Source of the DNA: Hungatella sp.
GTDB taxonomy: Bacteria; Bacillota; Clostridia; Lachnospirales; Lachnospiraceae
NCBI GenBank assembly: GCA_022792815.1
Contig: JAAWBS010000051.1
Location: 62,001-126,000 of the forward strand
Length of the DNA stretch: 64,000 nt
Direction: 5' to 3'
Part shown: positions 52,398-62,298 of the stretch, piece after piece
How the letters are laid out: the number at the start of each line of letters is the position of its first letter
How positions within the stretch are numbered: the first letter of the stretch is position 1
Made by a program: the position numbers and the translations under genes
The notes under the pieces: generated by a model
What the model saw: the letters and a program-made list of their open reading frames with translations, nothing else
Told to the model about the DNA's origin: nothing
The model's database searches: none

Positions 52398-52406
52398 TGA
52401 TATACT
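52398..52406 (+). promoter_or_regulatory. Extended -10 promoter of the WYL pair
   Basis: TGATATACT (52398-52406), an extended -10 with no good -35, 36 bp upstream of the first WYL start codon. Confidence 0.45.
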
Positions 52407-52441
52407 TATGGCAATTACCAAAGGTACACAGGAGAGCCATC

Positions 52442-53701
52442 ATGTCAGAGTACAAGGAGCTGATCAGACAGTTCGACAAGATCCGGTCCTATGTCCGGGA
52501 CTTCTATGTCTACGGATTCAAGACCAGAGAAGATTTTCACGATAAAAGCGGCAGGACCTACGACAACCACCGGAGGCGGATGGAGAGCTGGTTCTCGGAC
52601 TACATATGCACAGACCAGAAGGGACACAAAAAATTCGTCTTCCTGACCATGGATTCCGGAAGGATGGCCGTCAATCCCCTGTATCAGGCCTGGAAATCCA
52701 AAACATTTACAGACAATGACATCCTTCTGCGCTTCTTTGTGCCGGATCTTCTGGCAGACGGGCAGCCTCGCAGCCTGGAGGCCATAGCCGATGAGATCCA
52801 GGATAAGTATCAGTGTCTGTTGGACACCCAGACGCTCCGGCGGAAGCTTACAGCCTGGGAAAAGGAAGGGCTGATTGTGAGAAAAAAAGCGGGAAAACAG
52901 TTCCTCTACAGTCAGGCGCAGCCCGTCTCCTGGTCCTGCCCCGGGATGCCGAAAGCCCTGAGCCTGGCCGCGGCATTTTTTCAGGGCGCTGCTCCCTTCG
53001 GGTTCATCGGCAGCACCATCCTGGATTTCTGGAATGAGCGAAATGATTGGTTCCGGTTCCGCAGCGATTATCTGGTCCACACCCTGGAGGACGAGATCCT
53101 TCTCCCCCTGCTGACTGCCATAGAACAAAGGTCCATGATCCGCATGACCGTGAGAGGCACGAAGAGACACCGGATCACCTCTGTCTGCGCCACCCCTCTG
53201 CGGATTCTCACCAGCACCCAGACAGGCCGCAGATACGTCTGCGCCATGAGGCCGGACTCCCGGCGTCTTGCCACCTTTCGCCTGGACTCCATCGAGGCTG
53301 TAAAGATCCTGGGGGAGGATCCCTGTTTTGAGCAGCACGGGAAAAAGCTTCAGGATACTCTTCCCTATGTCTGGGGCGTATCCTTCGGCAGCTCCCAGAA
53401 GCCGGAGAAAGTGTCCATGGAGATTGTTCTCGACGAGAAAACCGAGCCCTATATCCTGAGCAGACTTGAGCGGGAGGGACGGGGAGGCTCCCTCAAGCGG
53501 CTTGAGCCCGGCGTGTATGAGTACACCCGGCTCTGCCTGGACGGGGCGGAGCTTCTGCCCTGGGTAAAAACCTTTACCGGCAGAATCCGGTCCTTCTCCT
53601 GCACCAACCGGTCCGTATCACAAAGACTCCTGGATGACATGAATCTCATGAAATCCCGGTACCTTTCTTCCGAGGAGGAACCTGTTTATGAAGACTCCTG
53701 A
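52442..53701 (+). CDS. WYL-domain transcriptional regulator, first of a pair
   Basis: 419 residues from the ATG at 52442 (ACAGGAGAGCC upstream); the frame back to 52397 would include the -10 box. Residues 1-160 hold winged-helix segments (YGFKTREDFHDKSGRTYDNH, then SLEAIADEIQDKY and TLRRKLTAWEKEGLI). Residues 230-330 are the WYL-like Sm fold (LTAIEQRSMIRMTVRG, TPLRILTSTQTGRRYVCAM, ATFRLDSIEAVKIL). The literal W-Y-L triplet is degenerate. WYL proteins sense nucleotides or nucleic acids and often control conflict or repair genes. The second WYL gene overlaps its end by 14 nt, so the two probably act as a heteromer. Confidence 0.8.
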   Translation: MSEYKELIRQFDKIRSYVRDFYVYGFKTREDFHDKSGRTYDNHRRRMESWFSDYICTDQKGHKKFVFLTMDSGRMAVNPLYQAWKSKTFTDNDILLRFFVPDLLADGQPRSLEAIADEIQDKYQCLLDTQTLRRKLTAWEKEGLIVRKKAGKQFLYSQAQPVSWSCPGMPKALSLAAAFFQGAAPFGFIGSTILDFWNERNDWFRFRSDYLVHTLEDEILLPLLTAIEQRSMIRMTVRGTKRHRITSVCATPLRILTSTQTGRRYVCAMRPDSRRLATFRLDSIEAVKILGEDPCFEQHGKKLQDTLPYVWGVSFGSSQKPEKVSMEIVLDEKTEPYILSRLEREGRGGSLKRLEPGVYEYTRLCLDGAELLPWVKTFTGRIRSFSCTNRSVSQRLLDDMNLMKSRYLSSEEEPVYEDS

Positions 53702-54680
53702 ATGTTCCCTGTTCTCAGAGCTCTATACCTGCTACTACCAGGTTGTGGCCCGGATTCTTAAGGAAGCCGCCGATCACCCCGTCACCCGCCGCCGGATCGA
53801 GGACATGGCCAGGGAATACGGATATGACGAGAGCGCTCTCTCCATCGCCCCTAAGCTCCTCAGCGGAGACTGGCCCTTTCTTAAGCAGGAGCCGGACGGC
53901 ACTTACGGGTCCGTCTTAAAGCATCCTCTGTTCCCTCAGCCTCTGACTCTGCTCCAAAAGGCTTGGCTGAAAGCACTTCTGGGAGATCCCCGCATCGGCC
54001 TGTTTTTTACGGACTCTCAGATCATGGAGCTGAACCGGTTTCTCTCTGACGTCACCCCCCTCTACCGGACCGAAGATTTCTGTCTGTTTGACCAGTACGG
54101 GGATCATGACCCTTTCTCCTCAGTGATGTACCGGGAGCACATGCACCGGATTCTCGCAGCCATGGAGGAGAGGCGGTTTCTCATCGTATCCTACCTGTCA
54201 GGCAAGGGAAACATCCTCACTCACAGCTGGCTTCCCTGCCGCTTAGAATACGGGCAGCGGGACGGCAAATTCCGCCTCTACGCCATGTCGGTCCGGAGAA
54301 GCGGAAAAAAGCGGATCGATGTCCTCAACTTGGCCCGGATCCTGTCGCTTAAGGAGACCGAGTCCTTCTGTCCCTCCCCTGTGGATGTAGACCGCTGTCT
54401 GGACCAGGCCATGTGCAGACAGCCGCTCATCCTGGAGATCACCACAGAGCGCAACGGCCTGGAGCGGGCCATGCTCCATTTTTCCTGCTATCAGAAACAG
54501 GTGGAGCGGGTCAGCGAGACAGGGACCTACCGCTGTACGATTTACTATGATGTGCGGTGGGAGACCGAGCTTTTAATCCAGGTGCTCTCCTTCGGGCCGG
54601 TGGTGAAGGTCCTTGGACCGGAGTCCTTCGTGAGACAGGTTCGGGAGCGGGTAAAGCGGCAGGCCGAGCTCTTCTTGTGA
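53688..54680 (+). CDS. WYL-domain transcriptional regulator, second of a pair
   Basis: 330 residues, ATG at 53688 with GAGGAGG upstream. An N-terminal helical HTH-like part (TRRRIEDMAREYGYDESALS) is followed by a WYL domain: HRILAAMEERRFLIVSYLSG, HSWLPCRLEYGQRDGKFRLYAMSVRRSGKKRIDVLNLARI, and a C-terminal WCX-like domain (LLIQVLSFGPVVKVLGPESF, VRERVKRQAELFL). It is translated in the same transcript as the first. No obvious target operon follows; a terminator lies 30 nt downstream. Autoregulation or control of the neighbouring RNA gene is possible. Confidence 0.8.
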   Translation: MKTPECSLFSELYTCYYQVVARILKEAADHPVTRRRIEDMAREYGYDESALSIAPKLLSGDWPFLKQEPDGTYGSVLKHPLFPQPLTLLQKAWLKALLGDPRIGLFFTDSQIMELNRFLSDVTPLYRTEDFCLFDQYGDHDPFSSVMYREHMHRILAAMEERRFLIVSYLSGKGNILTHSWLPCRLEYGQRDGKFRLYAMSVRRSGKKRIDVLNLARILSLKETESFCPSPVDVDRCLDQAMCRQPLILEITTERNGLERAMLHFSCYQKQVERVSETGTYRCTIYYDVRWETELLIQVLSFGPVVKVLGPESFVRQVRERVKRQAELFL

Positions 54681-54709
54681 CACAGGAACCTTTTCCTGCG
54701 CTGCCAAAA

Positions 54710-54738
54710 GCCGGACCTCCCTGGATAGGGGGCCCGGC
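54710..54738. terminator. GC-rich terminator hairpin between converging genes
   Basis: GCCGGACCTCCC (54710-54721) pairs with GGGGGCCCGGC (54728-54738) with two mismatches. No clear T-run. Confidence 0.45.
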
Positions 54739-54751
54739 CCGGGACTGTCTG

Positions 54752-57070
54752 TCACAGCGTCTCTGTCTTTGTATCGGTTTCTGCTTTTGTCGTTGTCTCT
54801 TCGTTTGTCTCCGTCTCCAGTTTCCAGATATCTTTGTTATACTGGGCGATGGTCCGGTCGGAGGAGAAGAAGCCTGCCTTGCTGATGTTCACAAGCATCT
54901 TCCTCATCCAGGCATCCCGGTCCTCAAAGTCCTTGTAGGCCTGCTCTTTTACCTTCACATAATCCTCAAAATCAAGGAGAGTCATGAACCAGTCTTTCTT
55001 CAGCAGTTCCTCGGACAGCCTCTCCAGATTCTCCTTCTGTCCGATCTTTAAAAGCTCTGGACCTGTGATGAAATCCACGGCTCTCTTGATGTCTTCATTC
55101 TTCTCGTAGTAGTCCCGGGAGCAATAATCTGCCTTCTCATAGTGGTCGATGACGGTCTCACTGTTCTCCCCGAAGATATAGATGTTGTCCTCACCCACCA
55201 ACTGGGCGATCTCCACATTGGCGCCGTCCATAGTCCCCAGGGTCACAGCCCCGTTTAACATGAACTTCATATTGCCGGTTCCGCTGGCCTCCTTGGATGC
55301 CAGGGAGATCTGCTCGGAGATATCGCAGGCCGGAATCAGTTTCTCCGCCAGGGTCACGTTATAGTTTTCCACCATCACCACTTTCAGGTAGGGGCTTACT
55401 TCCGGGTCACTGTTCACCAACTGCTCTAAGCACAGGATCAGATGGATGATATCCTTGGCGATGACATAGGCAGGAGCCGCCTTTGCGCCGAAGATGACCG
55501 TGATGGGCCGTGTGGGCACATGGCCTCCCTTGATCTCTAAATATTTGTGGATCACATAGAGGGCGTTCATCTGCTGTCTCTTGTACTCGTGAAGCCTCTT
55601 CACCTGGATATCCAGGATGGAGTGAGGATCGATCTCGATTCCCTGAGTCGAAAGAAGGTAATCCCTCAAAATCTTCTTGTTCTCGTACTTGATGGACTGG
55701 ACCTGTCTCAGAGCTTCCTCGTCCTCCACCAGGTCTCCCAGTTTCTCAAGCTCTGCCGCGTCCAGCTTATACCCGCTGCCGATCCTGGAAGTGATCCAGT
55801 CTGCCAGCAGGTGGTTGCAGTGGAGGAGCCAGCGGCGGAAGGTGATGCCGTTGGTCTTGTTGTTGAACTTCTCCGGATAGATCTCGTAGAACTTGTGAAG
55901 CTCGTTGTTCTTTAAGATCTCCGTGTGAAGATAAGCCACCCCGTTGACGCTGAACCCATAGTGAATGTCGATGTGGGCCATGTGTACATTGTCTTGCTTG
56001 TCGATAATCGCCAGACTGGTGTCGTCAAATTTCCTTCTAACCTTGTCGTCCAGAATCTCGATGATGGGCACCAGCTGAGGAACCACTTTCTTTAAGTAGC
56101 GGACAGGCCACTTCTCCAGGGCCTCCGCCAGGATGGTATGGTTGGTGTAAGCGCAGGTCTTAGACACGATGTCAATGGCCTCATCCAAATCGATGCCGCG
56201 CTCCGTCAAAAGCCGGATCAATTCGGGGATCACCATAGTAGGATGGGTGTCATTGATCTGAATCACCGCGTAATCCGGCAGATCATACAGATTGGACCCC
56301 TTTTTCACACACTCGTCCAGGATGTACTGGGCTCCGTTGCTGACCATGAAGTACTGCTGAAAGATCCGCAGCAGACGGCCTTTCTCGTCGCTGTCGTCCG
56401 GATATAAGAACAGGGTCAGGTTCTTCTCGATCTCTTCTTTGTCAAATGCGATTCCCTCGGTGACAATCCCCTCGTCCACTGTCTCGATGTCAAACAGGTG
56501 AAGCTGATTCGTCCTGTTTTTGTAACCTGTAACCGCGATATCGTAGAGGCGGGAGTGAACGGTCAGATTGCCGAATTTCACCGGGTAAGACACCTCTCTT
56601 TTGGTCAGCCAGCTGTGGTCCTCGATCCAGGGATTCACCGTCTCCTTCTGCAGATTGTTCTCAAATTTCTGCTTAAACAGGCCCAGATGGTAGTTTAAGC
56701 CGATGCCGTCCCCGTTGAGTCCCAGAGTGGCGATGGAATCCAGAAAACAGGCGGCCAGACGACCCAGTCCCCCGTTGCCCAAAGAGGGCTCCGGCTCGAG
56801 CTCCTCGATCTGAGCCAGATTCTTCCCCGCGGCCTCTAACTCCTCCTTCACCTGGTCATAGAGACCCAGATTGATCAGATTGTTGGACAATAACTTACCG
56901 ATCAGAAACTCCGCTGAGATATAGTACAGCTTTTTCTTACCCTGACTGCTGGCCTTTTTCCCGGCCGCCTCCTGAGTCATATCCAGAAGGGCATCGTACA
57001 GCTGACGATCCGTGCACTGGCTGATCTCTTTGTGATACAGACGTGTTACATAATCCTTTACCAAACTCAT
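54752..57070 (-). CDS. glgP: Glycogen/alpha-glucan phosphorylase (GT35)
   Basis: 772 residues from the ATG at 57070 (AAGGAGTAGCC upstream); the frame to 57160 contains a frame-only extension. [22 protein letters not shown] is the N-terminal glucan/phosphate loop, [18 protein letters not shown] and [16 protein letters not shown] lie in the core, and [20 protein letters not shown] carries the PLP-binding Lys. The enzyme releases glucose-1-phosphate from glycogen. It is slightly shorter than the 800-815 residues of E. coli enzymes because of a short N-terminus. It lies alone, divergent from an AraC-type regulator gene. Confidence 0.95.
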   Translation of the reverse strand: MSLVKDYVTRLYHKEISQCTDRQLYDALLDMTQEAAGKKASSQGKKKLYYISAEFLIGKLLSNNLINLGLYDQVKEELEAAGKNLAQIEELEPEPSLGNGGLGRLAACFLDSIATLGLNGDGIGLNYHLGLFKQKFENNLQKETVNPWIEDHSWLTKREVSYPVKFGNLTVHSRLYDIAVTGYKNRTNQLHLFDIETVDEGIVTEGIAFDKEEIEKNLTLFLYPDDSDEKGRLLRIFQQYFMVSNGAQYILDECVKKGSNLYDLPDYAVIQINDTHPTMVIPELIRLLTERGIDLDEAIDIVSKTCAYTNHTILAEALEKWPVRYLKKVVPQLVPIIEILDDKVRRKFDDTSLAIIDKQDNVHMAHIDIHYGFSVNGVAYLHTEILKNNELHKFYEIYPEKFNNKTNGITFRRWLLHCNHLLADWITSRIGSGYKLDAAELEKLGDLVEDEEALRQVQSIKYENKKILRDYLLSTQGIEIDPHSILDIQVKRLHEYKRQQMNALYVIHKYLEIKGGHVPTRPITVIFGAKAAPAYVIAKDIIHLILCLEQLVNSDPEVSPYLKVVMVENYNVTLAEKLIPACDISEQISLASKEASGTGNMKFMLNGAVTLGTMDGANVEIAQLVGEDNIYIFGENSETVIDHYEKADYCSRDYYEKNEDIKRAVDFITGPELLKIGQKENLERLSEELLKKDWFMTLLDFEDYVKVKEQAYKDFEDRDAWMRKMLVNISKAGFFSSDRTIAQYNKDIWKLETETNEETTTKAETDTKTETL

Positions 57071-57176
57071 GGCTACTCCTTCTCTCTCCAAAACTTTTGG
57101 GTGGAACCCTGTTCCCATATCCCGTGTTCTCAAACATGGTGCTGCTATCAGTATAACCATATTCCTGCTGTTTTTC

Positions 57177-57206
57177 TTGTCATATCATGGCAAAATATGG
57201 TACAAT
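57177..57206 (+). promoter_or_regulatory. Promoter of the AraC-type gene at 57262
   Basis: TTGTCA (57177-57182), an 18-bp spacer ending TGG and TACAAT (57201-57206). Facing the other way, TATACT at 57155-57150 is a likely -10 for glgP, giving a leader of about 73 nt. The two transcripts diverge from this 190-bp region. Confidence 0.5.
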
Positions 57207-57261
57207 CCTATCAATTCTATGATCTCACAATATCCAAATATATAGAAAGGTACTGTATTTT

Positions 57262-58143
57262 ATGAATATCACAGAGTACGAAAACTATCAAGAAAAAAAA
57301 GTCCGGTCCTCCTCCTCCTTCCCCTATGTGACTTACCCCTGCTCCATCCCTCTGGATTTCTCCAGAGTGCCTCTCCACTGGCACGACGAGATGGAGTTCA
57401 TCTACATCAAGAAAGGCGGCGGTGCGGTCACCGTGGATTTTCTCACCTATACGGTCCGATCCGGAGACATCCTGGTGGTCCTGCCGGGACAGCTTCACTC
57501 CATCGACCAGGCAGACGGCCGGACCATGGAATATGAGAATATTATCTTTCACACAAACATGCTTTTCTCCCGGCAGGAAGACGTGTGCTTCAACCAATAT
57601 TTTCTTCCTCTCATGCAGCGCCAGATTCAGATCCCCCTGTACCTGTCCGGGGACTGGGAGGCCTACGCTGAGGCCGCCGCCTGTCTGGACCGGGCCGACA
57701 GCCTGTGCGGTCTGCGCCCGCCGGCCTACCAGCTGTCGGTAAAAGCCCAGCTGCTCCAATTCTTTTACATATTATTTTCCCACTCGGTCCCCGCCGAAAG
57801 ACCTGTCCGTCCCGCTAAAAGCAGCTCTTTGGACAAGGCCAAACTGATATTAAAATATATAGAGACCCACTATGCCGACAATCTGACCATAAAGGAAATG
57901 GCTGAAGTCTGCGGCTTCAGCCAGTCCCATTTCATGAAATTCTTTAAAGCCTCTTTCGGCACTTCCTTTGTGGCCTATCTGAAAGAATACAGGCTGACCA
58001 TGGCCTCCCGGCTTCTGCTGGCCTCCTCAAGCTCCATCCTGACCATCGCCCAGGAGACCGGCTTTGACAATCTGTCCTACTTCAACAGAAGCTTCAAAGC
58101 CATGTACGGAGTCACACCCGGACAGTTCCGACAGGGCAGCTGA
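57262..58143 (+). CDS. AraC-family regulator with N-terminal cupin
   Basis: 293 residues, ATG at 57262 with GAAAGG upstream. The N-terminal cupin senses a small molecule: VPLHWHDEMEFIYIKKGGG, then YTVRSGDILVVLPGQLHSID with the paired His. Residues 190-290 are the two HTHs (LTIKEMAEVCGFSQSHFMKF and SSILTIAQETGFDNLSYFNR), ending GVTPGQFRQGS. This type regulates sugar metabolism. It is divergent from glgP, so glgP is a natural candidate target, though nothing in the sequence proves it. Confidence 0.88.
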   Translation: MNITEYENYQEKKVRSSSSFPYVTYPCSIPLDFSRVPLHWHDEMEFIYIKKGGGAVTVDFLTYTVRSGDILVVLPGQLHSIDQADGRTMEYENIIFHTNMLFSRQEDVCFNQYFLPLMQRQIQIPLYLSGDWEAYAEAAACLDRADSLCGLRPPAYQLSVKAQLLQFFYILFSHSVPAERPVRPAKSSSLDKAKLILKYIETHYADNLTIKEMAEVCGFSQSHFMKFFKASFGTSFVAYLKEYRLTMASRLLLASSSSILTIAQETGFDNLSYFNRSFKAMYGVTPGQFRQGS

Positions 58144-58184
58144 CACCATAAAACCGCTCCCTCCCCGGCCCGACGGCTGAAGGG

Positions 58185-60545
58185 TCAGTCATCTGTCATG
58201 TATCCCAACAGGGTACGGAAACCGCAGGTTCCCTCATAGTCTGTGATGCACAGGTAATTGCCCCTTTTGACCGTGAGAAACTCCGAATCGGCTCCCATGA
58301 CGAATTCCGTGCCGTCGGTCTCATAGAGGACAGTTCCCAGACTGTCTATGACCGTTTGACCCTCCTGAGTGCCGATGATGAAAAGTCCGTCCGATTCCGT
58401 CCAGTGAGGGTATTCTCCTTCCATGATACATCGATCGCCCTGGTAGATATATCCCTTCGTTTCGTTCCACTCGGAGTCATAGACATAAAATACATTTCCT
58501 GTAACATGGCTGGCAGTGTAGCTCTCCGGGCAGGAAATCTCATACTGCTCTTGTGTGGACGGATCTTTTATCTTCAGAGTCCCCGCCTCCCACATTGCGC
58601 AGAATCCTCCTCCCACAAACCGGTCAAAGGGAGCGCCGGAGTCGGAGAGAACTGGCTGCCCGTCCTCCTGGCAGATGATCTTCTCCCCGTCCCGGGACAC
58701 ACAGAAATATCCGCGGCCATTCTCCGTATCGATGCTCTCGATCTGATCGCTCTGCTGAGTCAGCTGCCGGCCCGTGGCCAGATGATAGATATAGGACTCC
58801 TTGGTTCCCGCTCCCGGCTCGGATATCCAGACCCACTGAGGACTGAAGCCGTAAACCCTCATCGGTCTCCCCAAAGTCTCTTCCCCGAAGAGAAGAGTGC
58901 CGTCCTGGCTATAGACTTCCCCGCTCTGGTCCTGGAATATCATGACATAGCAACCCTGGTTTGTGTACCCGTAACGAAATGGCCTCTGAGAGAAATCCAG
59001 CAGCTTTTCCGGAATCCCCCCCTGTCCGGGAAAGGTCTCTCCCCTGTAGATCTGGTAAGTGTTTCCTTCCTCCTTCCACCAGTACTCCCCCAGCCTCTCG
59101 TACAGGCCTGTGGATTCCTCGTAGGATCCCGTCTTCTCATTCCAAAAGATCCTGCATGTCTGTCCGTCTCTGTAACTGTACAGCGTGTTGTCGGTATCCG
59201 AAGAAGAAATATAGTCATAAACCGGCTCCAGAACCCACCGGCCTTTCTCCACATCGTACAGCCCTGTCTTTTCACTGGCCTCGTCGATCAGGGGCACCGG
59301 CTCCCCCTCTCCCAGCAGGACCATGGAACTGTTGATCCTCTTGTCAGTCATGAACTCTTTCTCGACCAGATCACGCCCCAGAACCAGTACCCCGCCGACA
59401 CCTTTGGCATAATCTCCGTCCAGAAGGACCCGGCTTTTCTCCCTCAAGGTCACTGTCCCGGGCGCGGGGTCCTCCATCACCTGACGGTCCACCTGGATCG
59501 ACTTTGTCTCTCCCACACCTACATATCCGACTGACTCCACCAGGGCCTGGCCGTCCTCGGTGGTCAGCCACTGAAACAGTTGGTATGCCGGGGAATCCTC
59601 GGGCTCATCCTCCCGGACAGCTGCGTAGAATTCATTGACATAGGGGTAGGTGCCTTCTTTGATGTTCTCCTTATCCGGCATGACCCCGTTCACTGCCATA
59701 AACTTAAGTCCCGGTTTCTGGTACATGTTTCTGGCATAGAAATACACCGAATAGCCCAGGGCATTCTCCTCATTGTTGTAGGACGCCACCTGGTCAATCA
59801 GCTCTCCCATCTCTCCCACCACCCGGGTCTGGGGAGCGGCGGCCATGGGAAGCCCCTTCATCACCAGCTTCTCCATCAGAGTCTGACTGCCTGAGCCCTG
59901 GGGCCTCTGAAAGGCGATAATCTCTTTTCCGGCGCCGCCTACCTGGGACCAGTCTTTGTATTTCCCGGAGTAGATCTGGGTCAGCTGGCTGTCGCTTAAG
60001 GAGGTGACCGGATTGCCCTCATTAGCCATAAACACCAGGGCATCTCGGCCGATCGGCTTGATGATCACATCCCGGCCGGTCTTTCGGATCACATCGTAGA
60101 CCGATTTGGCCGGCTCATAGGCGATGACCAGATCCACCTCGTCGTAGAGCAGACGCAGATAGGAAGCAGTCGTCTTGGAGTGGTCCACCGCCTTTTCCGC
60201 CTCCTCTGTGGAAGCCCCTGTCACCACCTGGTACAGAGCCGTGGACAGGGGGATCGTAGCCGTGGATCCGTCCACCACCGGATATTCCTCCCTGGTCATG
60301 TGAGGCGCTTGCAGGGGCCTTGCAGACTCCACGGAATCCTGGGCTTGTGTCTCCCTCTCCTCCTCTGTCTCCTTCCCTGCCTCTTCCCTGTCATCCTTCC
60401 CAGGTTTATCCGACTTTTCGACGGTCTCCTCCACAGTCCGCTCCGTCTCCTCCCCGCCTGTCTGACTGCCCATACAGCCGGACAGCCAGGAAGATGAAAG
60501 GAGCGCGGACGCCAGCAGGACAGCGATCATCCGGTTCTTTTTCAT
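58185..60545 (-). CDS. Lipoprotein: PstS-like binding domain fused to WG-type repeats
   Basis: 786 residues from the ATG at 60545, after GGGAGGGATTTC. The signal peptide ends WLSGC (lipobox), followed by a Glu/Thr-rich linker. Residues 60-350 resemble phosphate-binding PstS proteins (DGSTATIPLSTALYQ, SDSQLTQIYSGKYKDWSQVG, IAFQRPQGSGSQTLMEK). Residues 370-786 are beta-rich, with WG-like units (KTGLYDVEKGRWVLEPVYDYIS). The PstS-like part of such proteins binds phosphate or another anion; no pst transporter genes are near. I infer a surface ligand-sensing or adhesive protein. The fusion is unusual. Confidence 0.7.
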   Translation of the reverse strand: MKKNRMIAVLLASALLSSSWLSGCMGSQTGGEETERTVEETVEKSDKPGKDDREEAGKETEEERETQAQDSVESARPLQAPHMTREEYPVVDGSTATIPLSTALYQVVTGASTEEAEKAVDHSKTTASYLRLLYDEVDLVIAYEPAKSVYDVIRKTGRDVIIKPIGRDALVFMANEGNPVTSLSDSQLTQIYSGKYKDWSQVGGAGKEIIAFQRPQGSGSQTLMEKLVMKGLPMAAAPQTRVVGEMGELIDQVASYNNEENALGYSVYFYARNMYQKPGLKFMAVNGVMPDKENIKEGTYPYVNEFYAAVREDEPEDSPAYQLFQWLTTEDGQALVESVGYVGVGETKSIQVDRQVMEDPAPGTVTLREKSRVLLDGDYAKGVGGVLVLGRDLVEKEFMTDKRINSSMVLLGEGEPVPLIDEASEKTGLYDVEKGRWVLEPVYDYISSSDTDNTLYSYRDGQTCRIFWNEKTGSYEESTGLYERLGEYWWKEEGNTYQIYRGETFPGQGGIPEKLLDFSQRPFRYGYTNQGCYVMIFQDQSGEVYSQDGTLLFGEETLGRPMRVYGFSPQWVWISEPGAGTKESYIYHLATGRQLTQQSDQIESIDTENGRGYFCVSRDGEKIICQEDGQPVLSDSGAPFDRFVGGGFCAMWEAGTLKIKDPSTQEQYEISCPESYTASHVTGNVFYVYDSEWNETKGYIYQGDRCIMEGEYPHWTESDGLFIIGTQEGQTVIDSLGTVLYETDGTEFVMGADSEFLTVKRGNYLCITDYEGTCGFRTLLGYMTDD

Positions 60546-60707
60546 GAAATCCCTCCCTCTGTTTATCAAAATGAACGATCTGGGACCGGCGGACGATCTG
60601 CCGATTCGCCTGACACTCCATGACCTGCGCCTTCCCAGCCAAAATTTCTTATCTATCATTATATCGTCAGAGTGCTGTTCTTACAAGAAAAACATGGCTC
60701 TATTTTC

Positions 60708-60736
60708 TTGTTTTTCTTTCCTCTCCGTGATAAAAT
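60708..60736 (+). promoter_or_regulatory. Promoter of the aldo/keto reductase gene
   Basis: TTGTTT (60708-60713), a 17-bp spacer ending TGA and TAAAAT (60731-60736), 34 bp before the ATG. Confidence 0.6.
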
Positions 60737-60769
60737 GATACCATTATCATACAGAAAGAAGGGACTTCC

Positions 60770-61807
60770 ATGACTACAGTTACGTTAGGTTCCACCGGTA
60801 TCACGGTCAATAAAAACGGCTTCGGCGCTCTGCCGGTTCAGAGGATCTCCAAGGAGGACGGCGCGGCTCTTCTCAAAAAAGCCTATGAGGGCGGCATCAC
60901 CTTTTTTGACACTGCCCGGGCCTATTCTGACAGCGAAGAGAAGATCGGCATGGGTCTTTCGGATGTCCGAGACCGCATCTACATAGCCACCAAGACCATG
61001 TCCACCACAGCGGAGGGCTTCTGGAAGGATTTAGAGACCAGCCTCTCGCTCCTCAAGACCAGCTACGTGGATATCTACCAGTTCCACAACCCCGCCTTCT
61101 GCCCCAAGCCGGGAGACGGCACCGGACTCTATGAAGCCATGATACAGGCCAAAGGTCAGGGGAAGATCCGCCACATCGGCATCACCAACCACCGCCTGGC
61201 CGTGGCCATGGAGGCCGTCGAGAGCGGTCTCTATGAGACACTCCAGTTTCCGTTCTGCTATCTGGCCACGGACAAGGAGATCGCTCTGGTTGACGCCTGC
61301 CGGGAACACAACATGGGCTTTATCGCCATGAAGTCCCTGTCCGGCGGATTGATCACCAACGCGGCGGCGGCCTACGCGTTTGCGGACCAATACGACAATG
61401 TACTTCCCATCTGGGGGATTCAGAAACAGTCGGAATTAGACGAATTCTTAGGTTTTATCCGGCATCCTGCTGCCATGACTCCCCAGCTCCGGGAGCTGAT
61501 CGACAAGGACCGAAAGGCGCTCTCAGGAAGCTTCTGCCGGGGATGCGGCTACTGTATGCCCTGCCCCGCGGGAATCGAAATCAACACCTGCGCCCGGATG
61601 TCCCTGCTCCTGCGCCGGTCACCGTCGGACAGCCACTTATCTGCCAAGGGCCAGGAGAAGATGAGGAAGATCAAGGACTGTCTCCACTGCAACAAGTGTA
61701 TGAGCCATTGTCCTTATGGCCTGGACACACCAAAGCTTCTGGCCAGAAACTTAAAGGACTATGAGGAGGTGCTGGCCGGGAAGGTGATGACGGCAGACAA
61801 CTTCTGA
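60770..61807 (+). CDS. Aldo/keto reductase with C-terminal 4Fe-4S ferredoxin domain
   Basis: 345 residues, ATG at 60770 with AAGAAGGG upstream. Residues 1-240 are an AKR barrel: NKNGFGALPVQRI, FFDTARAYSDSEEKIG with the catalytic Asp and Tyr, IATKTM with Lys, DIYQFHN with His. Residues 255-345 hold CRGCGYCMPCPAGIEI and CLHCNKCMSHCPYGLDTPK, two [4Fe-4S] motifs. AKRs with this domain are common in anaerobes and probably couple ferredoxin to reduction of a carbonyl; the physiological substrate is unknown. Monocistronic and followed by a strong terminator. Confidence 0.9.
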   Translation: MTTVTLGSTGITVNKNGFGALPVQRISKEDGAALLKKAYEGGITFFDTARAYSDSEEKIGMGLSDVRDRIYIATKTMSTTAEGFWKDLETSLSLLKTSYVDIYQFHNPAFCPKPGDGTGLYEAMIQAKGQGKIRHIGITNHRLAVAMEAVESGLYETLQFPFCYLATDKEIALVDACREHNMGFIAMKSLSGGLITNAAAAYAFADQYDNVLPIWGIQKQSELDEFLGFIRHPAAMTPQLRELIDKDRKALSGSFCRGCGYCMPCPAGIEINTCARMSLLLRRSPSDSHLSAKGQEKMRKIKDCLHCNKCMSHCPYGLDTPKLLARNLKDYEEVLAGKVMTADNF

Positions 61808-61830
61808 TTGAACCGCACCGAAAAAGAATC

Positions 61831-61885
61831 ACGGAGGCCATGAGCCGCCCCCTCTTCGCGCAGAGGGACGGCTCATGGCCTCCGT
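61831..61885. terminator. Bidirectional terminator
   Basis: ACGGAGGCCATGAGCCG (61831-61847) and CGGCTCATGGCCTCCGT (61869-61885), with inner CCCTCT/AGAGGG. On the minus strand it is followed by GATTCTTTTT, so it mainly serves the converging c-di-AMP receptor operon; the AKR gene also ends here. Confidence 0.75.
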
Positions 61886-61943
61886 TGTAGATCCACATCA
61901 CATTTTATCCCGCAGTCAGAAACTGACAGAGTCAAGTCTTTTT

Positions 61944-62279
61944 CTAAATCTTCTCATACCTCTCTACATCCGTCACAAAGATGGTAGCGCCTCCCAGTTC
62001 CACGGTCATGGGCATCATCATATAGCCGGCGGAGATGGAGGAGATGTTGGGAGCCGGAACATTGCAGGTGATCTTCTGGCGTTTCCCGCAGGTCTCCTTG
62101 ATCAGTTCGATGGCCTGGTCCACATTCACCGCCTCCGTACCGATCATCAGGGTACAGTTCCCCTTTTTCAAAAAGCCGCCGGTGGTAGCCAGCTTTGTCA
62201 CCATAAACTGGTGCTCGTTGAGTACCTCCGTCACCCGGTTCCCGTCGTCAGAGCTTACGATCGCATAAATAATCTTCAT
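61944..62279 (-). CDS. Cyclic-di-AMP receptor (DarA/PstA-type PII-like protein)
   Basis: 111 residues from the ATG at 62279 (GGAAAGGAG upstream). MKIIYAIVSSDDGNRVTEVL, VTKLATTGGFLKKGNCTLMIG and AGYMMMPMTVELGGATIFVTDVERYEKI cover the PF06153 pattern, including the TGGFL(K/R)KGN loop of the c-di-AMP site. It forms a trimer like PII proteins and relays the second messenger, but its downstream target is unknown in most Firmicutes. It follows the SH3 lipoprotein gene by 19 nt, so the two may share a transcript. Confidence 0.9.
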   Translation of the reverse strand: MKIIYAIVSSDDGNRVTEVLNEHQFMVTKLATTGGFLKKGNCTLMIGTEAVNVDQAIELIKETCGKRQKITCNVPAPNISSISAGYMMMPMTVELGGATIFVTDVERYEKI

Positions 62280-62298
62280 CTTCAACACTCCTTTCCTC

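Noticed and set aside
58356-59534. Long plus-strand ORF (392 codons) opposite the PstS/WG lipoprotein
   Set aside because: It has no ribosome site or family motif, and the minus-strand protein has a clear signal peptide and domains. It is an antisense shadow.
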